Shown: positions 6,909 through 13,727, counted from the stretch's first letter. The stretch is DNA of 13,727 nucleotides from Methylaequor sp002691245 (GCA_002691245.1 NZHH01000042.1:1-13727), one strand, 5' to 3'. Notes: a model not told the origin generated them from the letters alone. Numbers and translations are program-made.

Positions 6909-8633
6909 TCAAGGNTCCGCGAAACTATTGCCTAAAGTTCTTATTAAAGGGTAAATAAAATAAGTAATAAGTCTTCTTTGGCCTACCTTAAATTTTCCAG
7001 AAACTTTCATGCCTGGCATCAAATTAAACCCAGGAGGAGTTTCTTTCAATTCATTTTCGGTAATTTGAGCTCTTGCTCTATAAAAGTTTCCAGGGNTCCC
7101 ATCAACATTCTNATCAATTGTGTCGGCAGAAACATAAATTAGCTTTCCTTTTAACTCACCATGTTTTTGTGCNGGAAGAGCATTAAGTTGAATTTTCACA
7201 GATGTNTCTGGAATTAGCTTGCTGATATCAGATGGATCAACGTCAAAAATTGTTAATAGTTCAACACCAGTTGGNACAAGTGTTACAACACTTTTNCCTT
7301 GGGTAATAACTGCACCTGGATAAAGGGAGTGTAGGTCTAATATCATNCCNTNAGATGGAGCTCTCACAGTAACGTCTGTCTGCTGTCTTTCAAGTTTTTT
7401 TAGGTCTTCTTGCATNGACATTCTTTGATCNTCCAATCCTACTAACTCATCNTTAATACCCCCAAAGAANTGACTATTGTACTCTTTTCTATTTGACTTN
7501 AGCTCACTAAGTTTATTANTTGTTTTTGTAAATTCTTTTTCNANGGATAGCCTTTTATTTTTTTCTGCTAGNACTTGAGNTTCCGCCACAAGATCTAATT
7601 CAAATAATTCCANTTTTGATTCTTCTAATTTTTTTTGAATNTGAAGTTGTTCNTTNATAAATTTTAAATCATCTTCTGTTGAACCAATTTGTTGNTNTAA
7701 TGAAGCAATTTTAGCAAGATACTGATCNCTTTTGTCTTTAAATATTCTACTTTGTCTTTCATCATTAGGGTTTTTTACAGATGTATTNGTTCTNAGTAAT
7801 GATTGTTTTTTTAACCTNTCGATTTTTGANTTAAGAACTGNAAGCTGGTANTTGAGTTTCATTTTATCTGCTTTTTGAAGTGTGGCATCAAAAACCACAA
7901 GTGGATCACCTTGGTTTACACTTTCGCCCTTTTTAACTAATATTTCTTTAACAACTGAGTTGTAATTAGATTGAACTTCAACATTAGGCACAACAGTGGT
8001 TATTTTTCCAGATGCTGTGATCGTTGTATCTATTTCTGAAATAGTACCCCATGTTATTAAAAATAGTATTAAAAATCCAAAAGAGAATACTGACATTTTT
8101 ACTGATTTAGGNACTCCNGCTGCTTTGATTCTGTCAATATCNTCGTCGAATTCATCAAGAAGTTCATTCATCATTTTTTTCTTGAATTTACTTTNTTGNG
8201 CNTCCTCACTTTGATCATCATCATCGTTCATATTANTTTCATTATCACTATCAGACTGGAATGCATCCACTGATAACTTTTCGTTTGCATTTCTTGCATA
8301 ACTTGCCAGCTGTTGCATCATATTAAAAGCTGTTTGAGGTGAGTTTTTTAAATACCCTAGGAGTGCTTCTTGGTCAATTTCCTTGACCGTTGCTTCCTCT
8401 GTTGCTCGAGCCATTGCACTTCTTGGCTGCTTGTCGATTAAGGCCATCTCTCCGAATAGTGCCCCTTTCTCCAGAATTGACAGTGTTACGTATTCATCAC
8501 CATTGAACTTACAAACTTCTATCTTTCCTTTAACTATTTGGTAAGCAAAATCTCCTACTTCACCTTCTCTGAATAATACATCGCCAGCAGCTAAGTTTCG
8601 AATAGCAGGTTGAATTGTTTTTTTATCTGCCAT
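6909..8633 (-). CDS. Type I secretion HlyD-type adaptor with N-terminal cyclic-nucleotide-binding domain
   Basis: This 574-residue fusion has a cytoplasmic CNB domain at residues ~10-120, with LFREGEVGDFAYQIVKGKIEV and the cassette FGEMALIDKQPRSAMA (E62, R71 intact). An acidic linker (~124-145) and a charged segment follow. A single membrane helix (~178-197) leads into the HlyD body: TASGKITTVVPNVEVQSNY, VVKEILVKKGESVNQGDPLV, a long coiled coil (~255-430), the second lipoyl half (TVRAPS...), and the family ending near GQRRLITYFIYPLIRTLG. Ordinary HlyD proteins have only a short cytoplasmic N terminus, so the CNB domain places a cAMP sensor on the cytoplasmic face of the secretion channel. The ABC exporter gene ends 8 bases upstream and the cyclase starts 4 bases downstream, so exporter, sensor-adaptor and cAMP synthase are co-expressed. 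Many residues in the coiled coil are masked by N. Gating by cAMP is inferred. Confidence 0.93.
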   Translation of the reverse strand: MADKKTIQPAIRNLAAGDVLFREGEVGDFAYQIVKGKIEVCKFNGDEYVTLSILEKGALFGEMALIDKQPRSAMARATEEATVKEIDQEALLGYLKNSPQTAFNMMQQLASYARNANEKLSVDAFQSDSDNEXNMNDDDDQSEXXQXSKFKKKMMNELLDEFDXDIDRIKAXGXPKSVKMSVFSFGFLILFLITWGTISEIDTTITASGKITTVVPNVEVQSNYNSVVKEILVKKGESVNQGDPLVVFDATLQKADKMKLXYQLXVLXSKIXRLKKQSLXRXNTSVKNPNDERQSRIFKDKXDQYLAKIASLXQQIGSTEDDLKFXXEQLXIQKKLEESKXELFELDLVAEXQXLAEKNKRLSXEKEFTKTXNKLSEXKSNRKEYNSXFFGGIXDELVGLXDQRMXMQEDLKKLERQQTDVTVRAPSXXMILDLHSLYPGAVITQXKSVVTLXPTGVELLTIFDVDPSDISKLIPXTSVKIQLNALXAQKHGELKGKLIYVSADTIDXNVDGXPGNFYRARAQITENELKETPPGFNLMPGMKVSGKFKVGQRRLITYFIYPLIRTLGNSFAXP

Positions 8634-8641
8634 TATTTTTT

Positions 8642-10813
8642 TTATCCTGCTTTTTTCATTGTTTTTAATTTTTGTTCAATACCGAGTATAGAGGTTTGTT
8701 TGTTATATGTTTCTCCAAAGTAACCATTAGAAATCTTCAGTTCTTCAAAAGATCCTTGTTGAGTTATTTTGCCTTCATCTAGTACAAATATCTTATTACA
8801 CATTCTTAAGTGCCATACCCTGTTAGAAACAATAATAATGGTTCTGCCTAAAGCTATATCAGAAAGAGCGTCATATAATTTAATTTCGCTGTCAACATCG
8901 AAACCAGTAAATGCATCATCTAGTATTAATATTCTTGGATTTCTTATTAATGCTCTAGCAATTGCTAATTTTTGTCTAAGCCCTGTTGATAAGTTTGTGG
9001 CATTTTCCTCTAAAAATGTTTCATAACCATCAGGATAGGATTCTATTTCGTCATGAGCAAAAACTTTTTTTGCTGCCCATGTTATTCTGTCCATTGAAGA
9101 ATTCGGCATAGCGCTAGCTATTGTTTCCCTGATTGTACATGGAAAAAAATAACTGTCAGTTCCAACAAGCGATACTTGAGATCTTATGTGACTAAGGTCT
9201 AACAAACGGAGATCTATATTGTCTAATGCGACAACACCTGCTTGAGGTCTATAAAGGCCTTGAATCAATTTTGCAACCGTACTTTTGCCACACCCACTTT
9301 TTCCAGTTATTCCAACGATTTGTCTTGGGTTTATTTCGATATCAATATCTTTTAAAATCTTAGTGGCGTCATCATACCCAAACTCTACATTTTTAAAACT
9401 AACCTGTCCCATAAGCTGAGGTTTCTGGCCTCTTACAGTGGTTTCAGAATTTGCATCTACTATTCCTGATATAACTTGAAGAGATTGAACTAACTTTGTG
9501 ATTTCAGTTTTAAGTGTTACAAGGTCTATAATTGGTTTAGAAACTCTTCCTGCTAACATATTAAAACCAACTAAAATACCTGCTGATAAACTTCCAGAAA
9601 AAACAAGATGAACTCCAACAAATATTACCATCGCCGTCATAAGTTGATTAATGGTTGATGAAATGTTACTTAATACTGCGGTTTTTTTTTGCATTTCCTC
9701 ATTAGCAATAATATAATTAGCTTCTAGATCTCTCCATTGATCTTTTAAATTTGGTTCGAGAGCTAATCCCTTAACGTTTTCAATTCCATTTACTGCGACT
9801 GAAATAAATTCCTGTCTTTTTGAATCTGCCTTCCCGAGACCAATCATAGAATCTCTTTGCTTTTTTGAATAGAACATAGAAGCAAGTGCACCCAAAATAC
9901 TGAATGAAAAAACCACTATAAATAGGAGAGGGCTGTAAAAGAATAATATTGGTACAAAAACAAGAAGACTAATAGAATCAAGTGCAGTTGAAAAAATTTT
10001 TTGTGTCAATAAGCTTTTTATTTGAGATATCTGTCCTGTAAAACGTAAAAAAGTTGCAGACTCCTTATGAAATCTTTGCATTGGGAGGGCTATTAGTTTT
10101 TCAAAAACTTTCACTGATAATTTTGCTTCAACCTTTTGTGAAAAAAAGTCTAACAAATAAGTCTTTAAGTAACCAAGTATTCCATTAAAAATATATGCAA
10201 CAACTACACCAGATGTAATTACATATAAAGTGGAATATGCTTCGTAATTTACAACCTTATCAAGGACTAGCATCATAAAAACAGCAGGAATTACAGCAAA
10301 AATATTCAAAATCAATGCTACGATGACTACCTGAACCATAACAGATTTATTCCTGAAAGATTCACCTATAAGCCACCCAAGTTTAAGTTCACTGTCTTCT
10401 TCAAATTTTTTTAGTTTTGCTTTTAGAAGTATGACTTCTCCATCCCAACCTTTATTCAATTCTTTTAAATTTATTTGTTGAGGTTTTGGACTTGAGACGC
10501 CTGTGTCAAGACAAAGGATAGACTTTTCTTCTTCATTTTCACTTTGTATGACCCTAAGGGCAATGATATATCTTCCGTTTTTAAGTCTTAGAATTTGTTG
10601 TTTTTTAGTAAGTAATTTGAGAAGTTCTTTGTCGCTTATTTTTGTTGTTTTAGCTTTTAGGTCAAATGTGTGGGCTAGTTCACACATTTCATTTGGTTTT
10701 AGTTCCCTGTCATCAATCTGAAATCTTTCAGGGATATCGTTAGGACCAATATGAATTCCAAGCTGTCTGGCAACTAGAATGATTGATTTTTGTGATCCTC
10801 TCATCGCTTGCAT
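8642..10813 (-). CDS. Type I secretion ABC exporter (HlyB-like) with C39-like domain and degenerate ATPase motifs
   Basis: This 723-residue half-transporter has an N-terminal C39-peptidase-like domain (~5-135) without the catalytic Cys, as in HlyB; such domains hold unfolded substrate instead of cleaving leaders. A six-helix membrane domain (~155-440) and an ATPase domain (~465-700) follow. Walker A is intact (GKSGCGKST, 504-512). Four other motifs are altered: the Q-loop Gln is Thr (T552), the signature is LSTGL instead of LSGGQ (608-612), the catalytic Glu after Walker B is Asp (ILILDD, D633), and the H-loop His is Asn (VSNR, N664). I re-read Walker B and the H-loop from the nucleotide sequence, and the region has no N bases. 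The start is uncertain: ATG at 10813 has no ribosome site and may be leaderless; ATG at 10804 is an alternative. The CNB-HlyD gene follows after 8 bases. The probable cargo is the neighbouring repeat protein. Confidence 0.92.
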   Translation of the reverse strand: MQAMRGSQKSIILVARQLGIHIGPNDIPERFQIDDRELKPNEMCELAHTFDLKAKTTKISDKELLKLLTKKQQILRLKNGRYIIALRVIQSENEEEKSILCLDTGVSSPKPQQINLKELNKGWDGEVILLKAKLKKFEEDSELKLGWLIGESFRNKSVMVQVVIVALILNIFAVIPAVFMMLVLDKVVNYEAYSTLYVITSGVVVAYIFNGILGYLKTYLLDFFSQKVEAKLSVKVFEKLIALPMQRFHKESATFLRFTGQISQIKSLLTQKIFSTALDSISLLVFVPILFFYSPLLFIVVFSFSILGALASMFYSKKQRDSMIGLGKADSKRQEFISVAVNGIENVKGLALEPNLKDQWRDLEANYIIANEEMQKKTAVLSNISSTINQLMTAMVIFVGVHLVFSGSLSAGILVGFNMLAGRVSKPIIDLVTLKTEITKLVQSLQVISGIVDANSETTVRGQKPQLMGQVSFKNVEFGYDDATKILKDIDIEINPRQIVGITGKSGCGKSTVAKLIQGLYRPQAGVVALDNIDLRLLDLSHIRSQVSLVGTDSYFFPCTIRETIASAMPNSSMDRITWAAKKVFAHDEIESYPDGYETFLEENATNLSTGLRQKLAIARALIRNPRILILDDAFTGFDVDSEIKLYDALSDIALGRTIIIVSNRVWHLRMCNKIFVLDEGKITQQGSFEELKISNGYFGETYNKQTSILGIEQKLKTMKKAG

Positions 10814-10819
10814 AATTTT

Positions 10820-10847
10820 ATAATATAGTAAAAAATTTTTTAATCAA
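10820..10847 (-). promoter_or_regulatory. Candidate promoter giving a leaderless exporter mRNA
   Basis: The minus strand carries TTGATT (10847-10842), 16 bases, then TATTAT (10825-10820), 6 bases before the ATG at 10813. Initiation about 7 bases after the -10 would fall on the start codon itself. This fits the absence of a ribosome site and of any other promoter space between the terminator and the exporter gene. AT-rich DNA makes chance matches common. Confidence 0.35.
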
Positions 10848-10885
10848 AAAAAAAACCCCCTTAAATAAATCATTAAGGGGGTTTT
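10846..10885 (-). terminator. Intrinsic terminator between the repeat-protein gene and the exporter gene
   Basis: A perfect 13-bp stem (AAAACCCCCTTAA at 10852-10864 pairing with TTAAGGGGGTTTT at 10873-10885) encloses an 8-base loop. On the minus strand it runs into ten T residues (complement of 10855-10846). It lies 31 bases after the stop of the repeat-protein gene and is the only classical terminator I see in the window. It separates a probable cargo transcript from the exporter operon, unless it is partly read through. Confidence 0.92.
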
Positions 10886-10915
10886 ATTGTATTTACAGGT
10901 AGTAATTAATTTTAA

Positions 10916-12064
10916 TTACATTCCGTCTCCGCCTGCATTAGGATCGTCTTCAGGTGGTGGAGGCATATCTCCTGGAGGCATATCACCTGGAGGAGGTCCT
11001 TCTGGCCCTGGTCCTTCAGCTGGTCCATGATGATGTCCTGCATCTGCCATGTCAGCTTCCATTCCTGCCATAGGATCTGGTCCACCCGGAGGTGGTCCAC
11101 CTGGACCCATATCACCTGGAGGTGGTCCCATGTGGTCCCCCATATCTCCTGGTGGTGGTCCCATATCTCCTGGTGGTGGTCCACCAGCTGGTCCGCCTTC
11201 GCCGAACAATGGATCTGGTCCTCCAGCTGTATCTGGTCCCATTGGAGGAGGCATTCCATCGCCATCCATGTCTGCGCCTGGAGGAGGTCCCATTGGTCCC
11301 TCTGGACCCGGCCCCATATCACCTGGCTGCGCGCCACCTGGCCCATCGCCACCAAAGTCTCCTGGTGGTGGTCCACCTGGTCCCATGTCTCCTGGAGGAG
11401 GCATGTCACCTGGTCCACCTGGTCCCATATCCCCTGGAGGGGGTCCCATTGGTCCATCTGGCCCTGGTCCGAATCCACCATCTGGATTTGGTGCTTCACC
11501 TGGAGGAGGTCCCATTGGTTCGCCATCAGGCCCAAAAGCTGGTCCATCTGGCCCTGGTCCCATATCCCCTGGAGGAGGTCCCATATCTCCTGGAGGGGGT
11601 CCCATATCAGTCATTGGTCCCGGTTCCCAGGTATCAGGCATAGCTGCTGCATCAAAAGTTTCTCCACCTGGGAAGTCTCCGTAAGGAGGACATCCGTCCA
11701 TGAATGCTCCCATGTCTGGGGGCATTGGTGGGAAGTCTGCTGCCATCTCACTACATGGCATGTCGTTAGGGAAGGGAGCCATCAATCCATCGATAGCACT
11801 TCCAACAGCGTCAAATGCGTCCATTGGATCGCCTCCGCCTGCCATGTGTTGCTCAAATGCACCTGAACAAAAATCTTGCATCATTTCCATCATGGGAGCT
11901 GGCATTCCAGCATCAGCCATAACGTCCATTGCTGCAGACATACCTTCACTGAAGGCTGCTCCAGGATCATTTGCAAAATCAGCTGCTTCGAAAGCTGGTA
12001 AAGCCGCGTCACCACAAGCATCTACAAGTGGTTCAAACGCGGGAGGAATAGTAAATTCCGCCAT
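10916..12064 (-). CDS. Acidic Pro/Gly/Met-rich repeat protein without Lys or Arg, probable type I secretion cargo
   Basis: I do not recognise this 382-residue protein. Residues 1-150 are Ala/Met/Asp/Phe-rich and hold all four Cys (17, 66, 104, 125). Residues ~154-364 are irregular repeats of GPPPGDMGP and variants (exact PPPGDM eight times). The end is PPPPEDDPNAGGDGM. By my count there are 65 Asp/Glu, 42 Met, 5 His and no Lys or Arg, so the protein is very acidic. There is no N-terminal signal peptide and no RTX nonapeptide repeat. The gene is visibly richer in G and C than its neighbours. The ATG at 12064 is preceded by AAAGGAA at good spacing, and a strong terminator follows. Position between tolC and an ABC/HlyD exporter makes type I export through a C-terminal signal the best guess. 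A surface or matrix protein, or a metal binder (Met/His/Asp/Cys), are possibilities only. Long antisense frames here result from the repeat composition. Confidence 0.85.
   Translation of the reverse strand: MAEFTIPPAFEPLVDACGDAALPAFEAADFANDPGAAFSEGMSAAMDVMADAGMPAPMMEMMQDFCSGAFEQHMAGGGDPMDAFDAVGSAIDGLMAPFPNDMPCSEMAADFPPMPPDMGAFMDGCPPYGDFPGGETFDAAAMPDTWEPGPMTDMGPPPGDMGPPPGDMGPGPDGPAFGPDGEPMGPPPGEAPNPDGGFGPGPDGPMGPPPGDMGPGGPGDMPPPGDMGPGGPPPGDFGGDGPGGAQPGDMGPGPEGPMGPPPGADMDGDGMPPPMGPDTAGGPDPLFGEGGPAGGPPPGDMGPPPGDMGDHMGPPPGDMGPGGPPPGGPDPMAGMEADMADAGHHHGPAEGPGPEGPPPGDMPPGDMPPPPEDDPNAGGDGM
10973..11605 (-). repeat. Degenerate tandem repeat encoding GPPPGDMGP-type units
   Basis: On the + strand, units of the form CCCATATCTCCTGGTGGTGG recur with third-base changes and variable spacing, encoding Gly-Pro-Pro-Pro-Gly-Asp-Met on the minus strand. 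Two adjacent copies at about 11140-11180 and two more at about 11560-11610 are nearly identical, while others have drifted. This pattern fits expansion and contraction by slippage or recombination, so copy number may differ among strains. Confidence 0.85.
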
Positions 12065-12173
12065 AATAAATTTCCTTTATTTATGAAAGTTAGTTAGTGT
12101 GAATACTTTAATATAAGTCAATACAATCTATTATTATATTATTACAATATTTTATTTAATTCAAGTTTTTTTT
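12065..12173 (-). promoter_or_regulatory. AT-rich intergenic region with candidate promoter for the repeat-protein gene
   Basis: This 109-base gap between the tolC stop and the repeat-protein ATG contains a minus-strand TTGACT (12121-12116), a good -35 match, but no convincing -10 at 16-18 bases. An alternative pair, TTGAAT with TAATAT 17 bases later, lies further upstream. A ribosome site AAAGGAAA precedes the ATG at 12064. No GC-rich terminator for tolC is visible. A separate promoter for the cargo gene is likely, but its exact position cannot be fixed. Confidence 0.35.
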
Positions 12174-13511
12174 TTACATTCCTAAATAATTAAAATTAAG
12201 AACGCCACATAACTTTAAAAGTTCGAATGATGAAATTATCAATTGGTATTGTGCATTTACAAGATTTGACTCCGCATCAGCTAGATCTTTTTGCGTGTCT
12301 AATATTTCAAGGGTTGTTCTTGTTCCAACGCTAGCTTCTTTAGTAACTCCATCTAGAGCCATTAAATTCGATTCGACTGAAATTCCAAGTGATTCTATAC
12401 TTGACTTTGAACTCTCAATTTTCTTCCATGATGATTTAATTTGGAAAGTAAGGTCTAATTTTTTAGTATCAAGAGATTTAATAACTGTTAATGCAGAATC
12501 TTTTGACTTTTCAAGGTTAAGAACATTATGACCTTTATTGAATATAGGAACACTTACCGATGCAGTAACCGAATATGAATCAGTTCTTTCAACTGTTCTT
12601 GAAGAATCCAAAGACCTTCCCATAGAGCCCGAAATAGAAAATTCTGGAGCAAAACTCAGTGCATTTTTTTTTATATCTAATTTAGAATTTTGGAGTTGAA
12701 GATTAAGTATTCTGTAGTCAGGGTTTTTCTCCAAGCCGGTTTTTAGTGACTCCTCTAAAGACATTGGCAAATTTGGAAGCTGTCCAAATTTTGACCAATC
12801 TTTCGGGTTTGACTCAACTATTTGTTCACTATCTGAAGATAACCAATTAACATCAGGCTCTCTGCCTACTACACTTTTAAAATCTGAAATAGAAATTTCA
12901 AGATTGTTTTCTGCTTCTATTCTTTTTGAAGTGGCTTGGGCTAACCTCGCTTTAGCCTGGAATACATCTGTTTTGGTAACATCTTTGAATTCAAATCTTT
13001 TTTCTGCTGCCTCAAGTTTTTTTATAAGGTTTTCTTCATTCCTTTTTGAAACATCGAGTAAAAAATAATCTTTTAGAACAGTGTAGTAAGCTTTTGTTGC
13101 TTTAAATAGAACATCTTGAACTGTGGAATATAAACTTAATTTAGAAATACGGAGATCATTTCTTGCTTTTTTGAGATTTATAGCTTTTGTATATCCTAAT
13201 GGTTGTGACAAATCGACGTCAAAGGTGGATGGATTAAATGCGCTGTCATTTATCCTCGAAGTATCTGGGTTGCTTTTCGAGATTTTCCTACCTTGAGTTG
13301 CAGAGAAGTCAATCGAGGGCAAAAAATCTCTTTTAGAAATACTTAAATCTTTTTCTGAGATTTGAAGCTCAGTTTTACCTTTTTCAACGTCTGGATAAAA
13401 ACTGTATGCATCCTTAAGTACGTCTCGTAGCTCCTCACTGGTTGAAAAAAAAGGAAAACATAGATAAAACAAAACTATAAATCTTAAAGAACATTTCACT
13501 TTTTTTACCAT
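12174..13511 (-). CDS. TolC-family outer-membrane efflux/secretion channel
   Basis: This 445-residue TolC-type protein starts with a signal peptide: a basic start (MVKKVK), a hydrophobic core (FIVLFYLCFPFF) and a likely cleavage near STS-EE. Two OEP repeats are visible. The first contains RFEFKDVTKTDVFQAKARLA and ends near SVVGREP. The second contains SVGTRTTLEILDTQKDLADA and ends with SSFELLKLCGVL. These are the helical hairpins of the periplasmic tunnel. The length matches the family (about 430-500). The ATG at 13511 is preferred because it gives a normal signal peptide, although its GAGG is very close; a GTG five codons earlier (13526) is the alternative. Being next to the cargo and exporter genes suggests it completes this type I system, though TolC proteins are often shared by several exporters. 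The C-terminal stop lies 109 bases before the repeat-protein gene. Confidence 0.93.
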   Translation of the reverse strand: MVKKVKCSLRFIVLFYLCFPFFSTSEELRDVLKDAYSFYPDVEKGKTELQISEKDLSISKRDFLPSIDFSATQGRKISKSNPDTSRINDSAFNPSTFDVDLSQPLGYTKAINLKKARNDLRISKLSLYSTVQDVLFKATKAYYTVLKDYFLLDVSKRNEENLIKKLEAAEKRFEFKDVTKTDVFQAKARLAQATSKRIEAENNLEISISDFKSVVGREPDVNWLSSDSEQIVESNPKDWSKFGQLPNLPMSLEESLKTGLEKNPDYRILNLQLQNSKLDIKKNALSFAPEFSISGSMGRSLDSSRTVERTDSYSVTASVSVPIFNKGHNVLNLEKSKDSALTVIKSLDTKKLDLTFQIKSSWKKIESSKSSIESLGISVESNLMALDGVTKEASVGTRTTLEILDTQKDLADAESNLVNAQYQLIISSFELLKLCGVLNFNYLGM

Positions 13512-13586
13512 TTCCTCGCAATACACACATACTAATGTAACTTGTAAATAACAACAACATATAAAAGAAAAATTTAAATATAATTT

Positions 13587-13615
13587 TTGTCTTTTAATTA
13601 ATGTATTCTTATACT
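13587..13615 (+). promoter_or_regulatory. Promoter for tRNA-Pro
   Basis: TTGTCT (13587-13592), 17 bases and TATACT (13610-13615) form a near-consensus sigma-70 promoter. Initiation near 13622 would give a 5' leader of about 8 bases before the tRNA. The spacing and the stable-RNA target support it. The opposite strand of the same gap must hold the tolC promoter, for which I see no clear match. Confidence 0.65.
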
Positions 13616-13629
13616 ATAAGCAAAATAGT

Positions 13630-13706
<77 letters not shown>

Positions 13707-13727
13707 GTTGCGAGTTAATGGAGAGTA

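Noticed and set aside
10912..11547. Second minus-strand frame (211 codons, Gln/Trp/Asp-rich) inside the repeat gene
   Set aside because: It lies wholly within the 382-codon frame, covers only the repeats, and reads as a frame-shifted version of them.
10973..11605. CRISPR array or intergenic satellite
   Set aside because: Units are short, directly adjacent, vary at third codon positions and keep one long reading frame; there are no spacers.
11027..11866. Long + strand open frames (up to 279 codons) opposite the repeat-protein gene
   Set aside because: Pro/Gly-rich repeats lack stop codons in several frames. The + strand products are Trp/Ser/His- or Gly/Pro/Ser-rich repeats without recognisable domains, and the minus frame has a ribosome site, normal spacing and a matching terminator.
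10916..12064. RTX toxin or collagen-like protein
   Set aside because: There is no GGxGxDxUx nonapeptide, and Gly does not fall at every third position over any long stretch as in collagen.
13707..13727. ATGGAGAGTA at the right edge as the start of a gene
   Set aside because: Only ten bases are visible, with no ribosome site, so no coding call can be supported.

Overview
The window is AT-rich, with AT-rich intergenic DNA, densely packed genes and short AAAGGAA-type ribosome sites. Its protein families are a TolC / ABC / HlyD type I secretion system, a CHASE2 class III cyclase, DUF1538 with PII-like proteins, and a tRNA-Pro with encoded CCA. Together they suggest a free-living, probably marine, proteobacterium, perhaps an alphaproteobacterium; that placement is inference. 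Scattered single N bases between about 1541 and 8236 suggest a consensus of closely related strains.

Layout. On the + strand, the left edge holds the 3' part of a HlyD-family adaptor gene (1-1182). It converges on a long minus-strand series that fills the rest of the window. Read in its transcriptional direction (right to left), the series is: a TolC-type outer-membrane channel (13511-12174); a 382-residue, extremely acidic Pro/Gly/Met/Asp-rich repeat protein with no Lys or Arg (12064-10916); a strong intrinsic terminator (10852-10885); a HlyB-type ABC exporter with an N-terminal C39-like domain (10813-8642); a HlyD-type adaptor with a cyclic-nucleotide-binding (CNB) domain fused to its cytoplasmic N terminus (8633-6909); a CHASE2 receptor adenylate cyclase (6904-4532); two small single-domain CNB proteins (4509-4069 and 4072-3605); a DUF1538 membrane protein with an internal duplication (3566-1869); and two PII-like proteins (1852-1511 and 1487-1188). 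At the right edge a tRNA-Pro(TGG) is transcribed divergently from tolC.

How the parts may work together. The tight spacing from the ABC gene to the second CNB gene (gaps of 8, 4 and 22 bases, then a 4-base overlap) makes one operon likely. It contains a cAMP source (CHASE2 cyclase), three cAMP-sensing modules and a complete type I exporter whose adaptor itself carries a sensor. The simplest reading is a secretion system gated or tuned by cAMP after translation, exporting the Lys/Arg-free repeat protein encoded between tolC and the exporter. The downstream DUF1538 and PII-like genes may form a second output, ion transport. They could be linked through cAMP, because the PII-like protein SbtB of cyanobacteria is known to bind cAMP. 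The exporter's ATPase domain is degenerate at four conserved motifs, which raises the question of whether it needs a partner subunit. All functional links are inferred from domain content and gene order.
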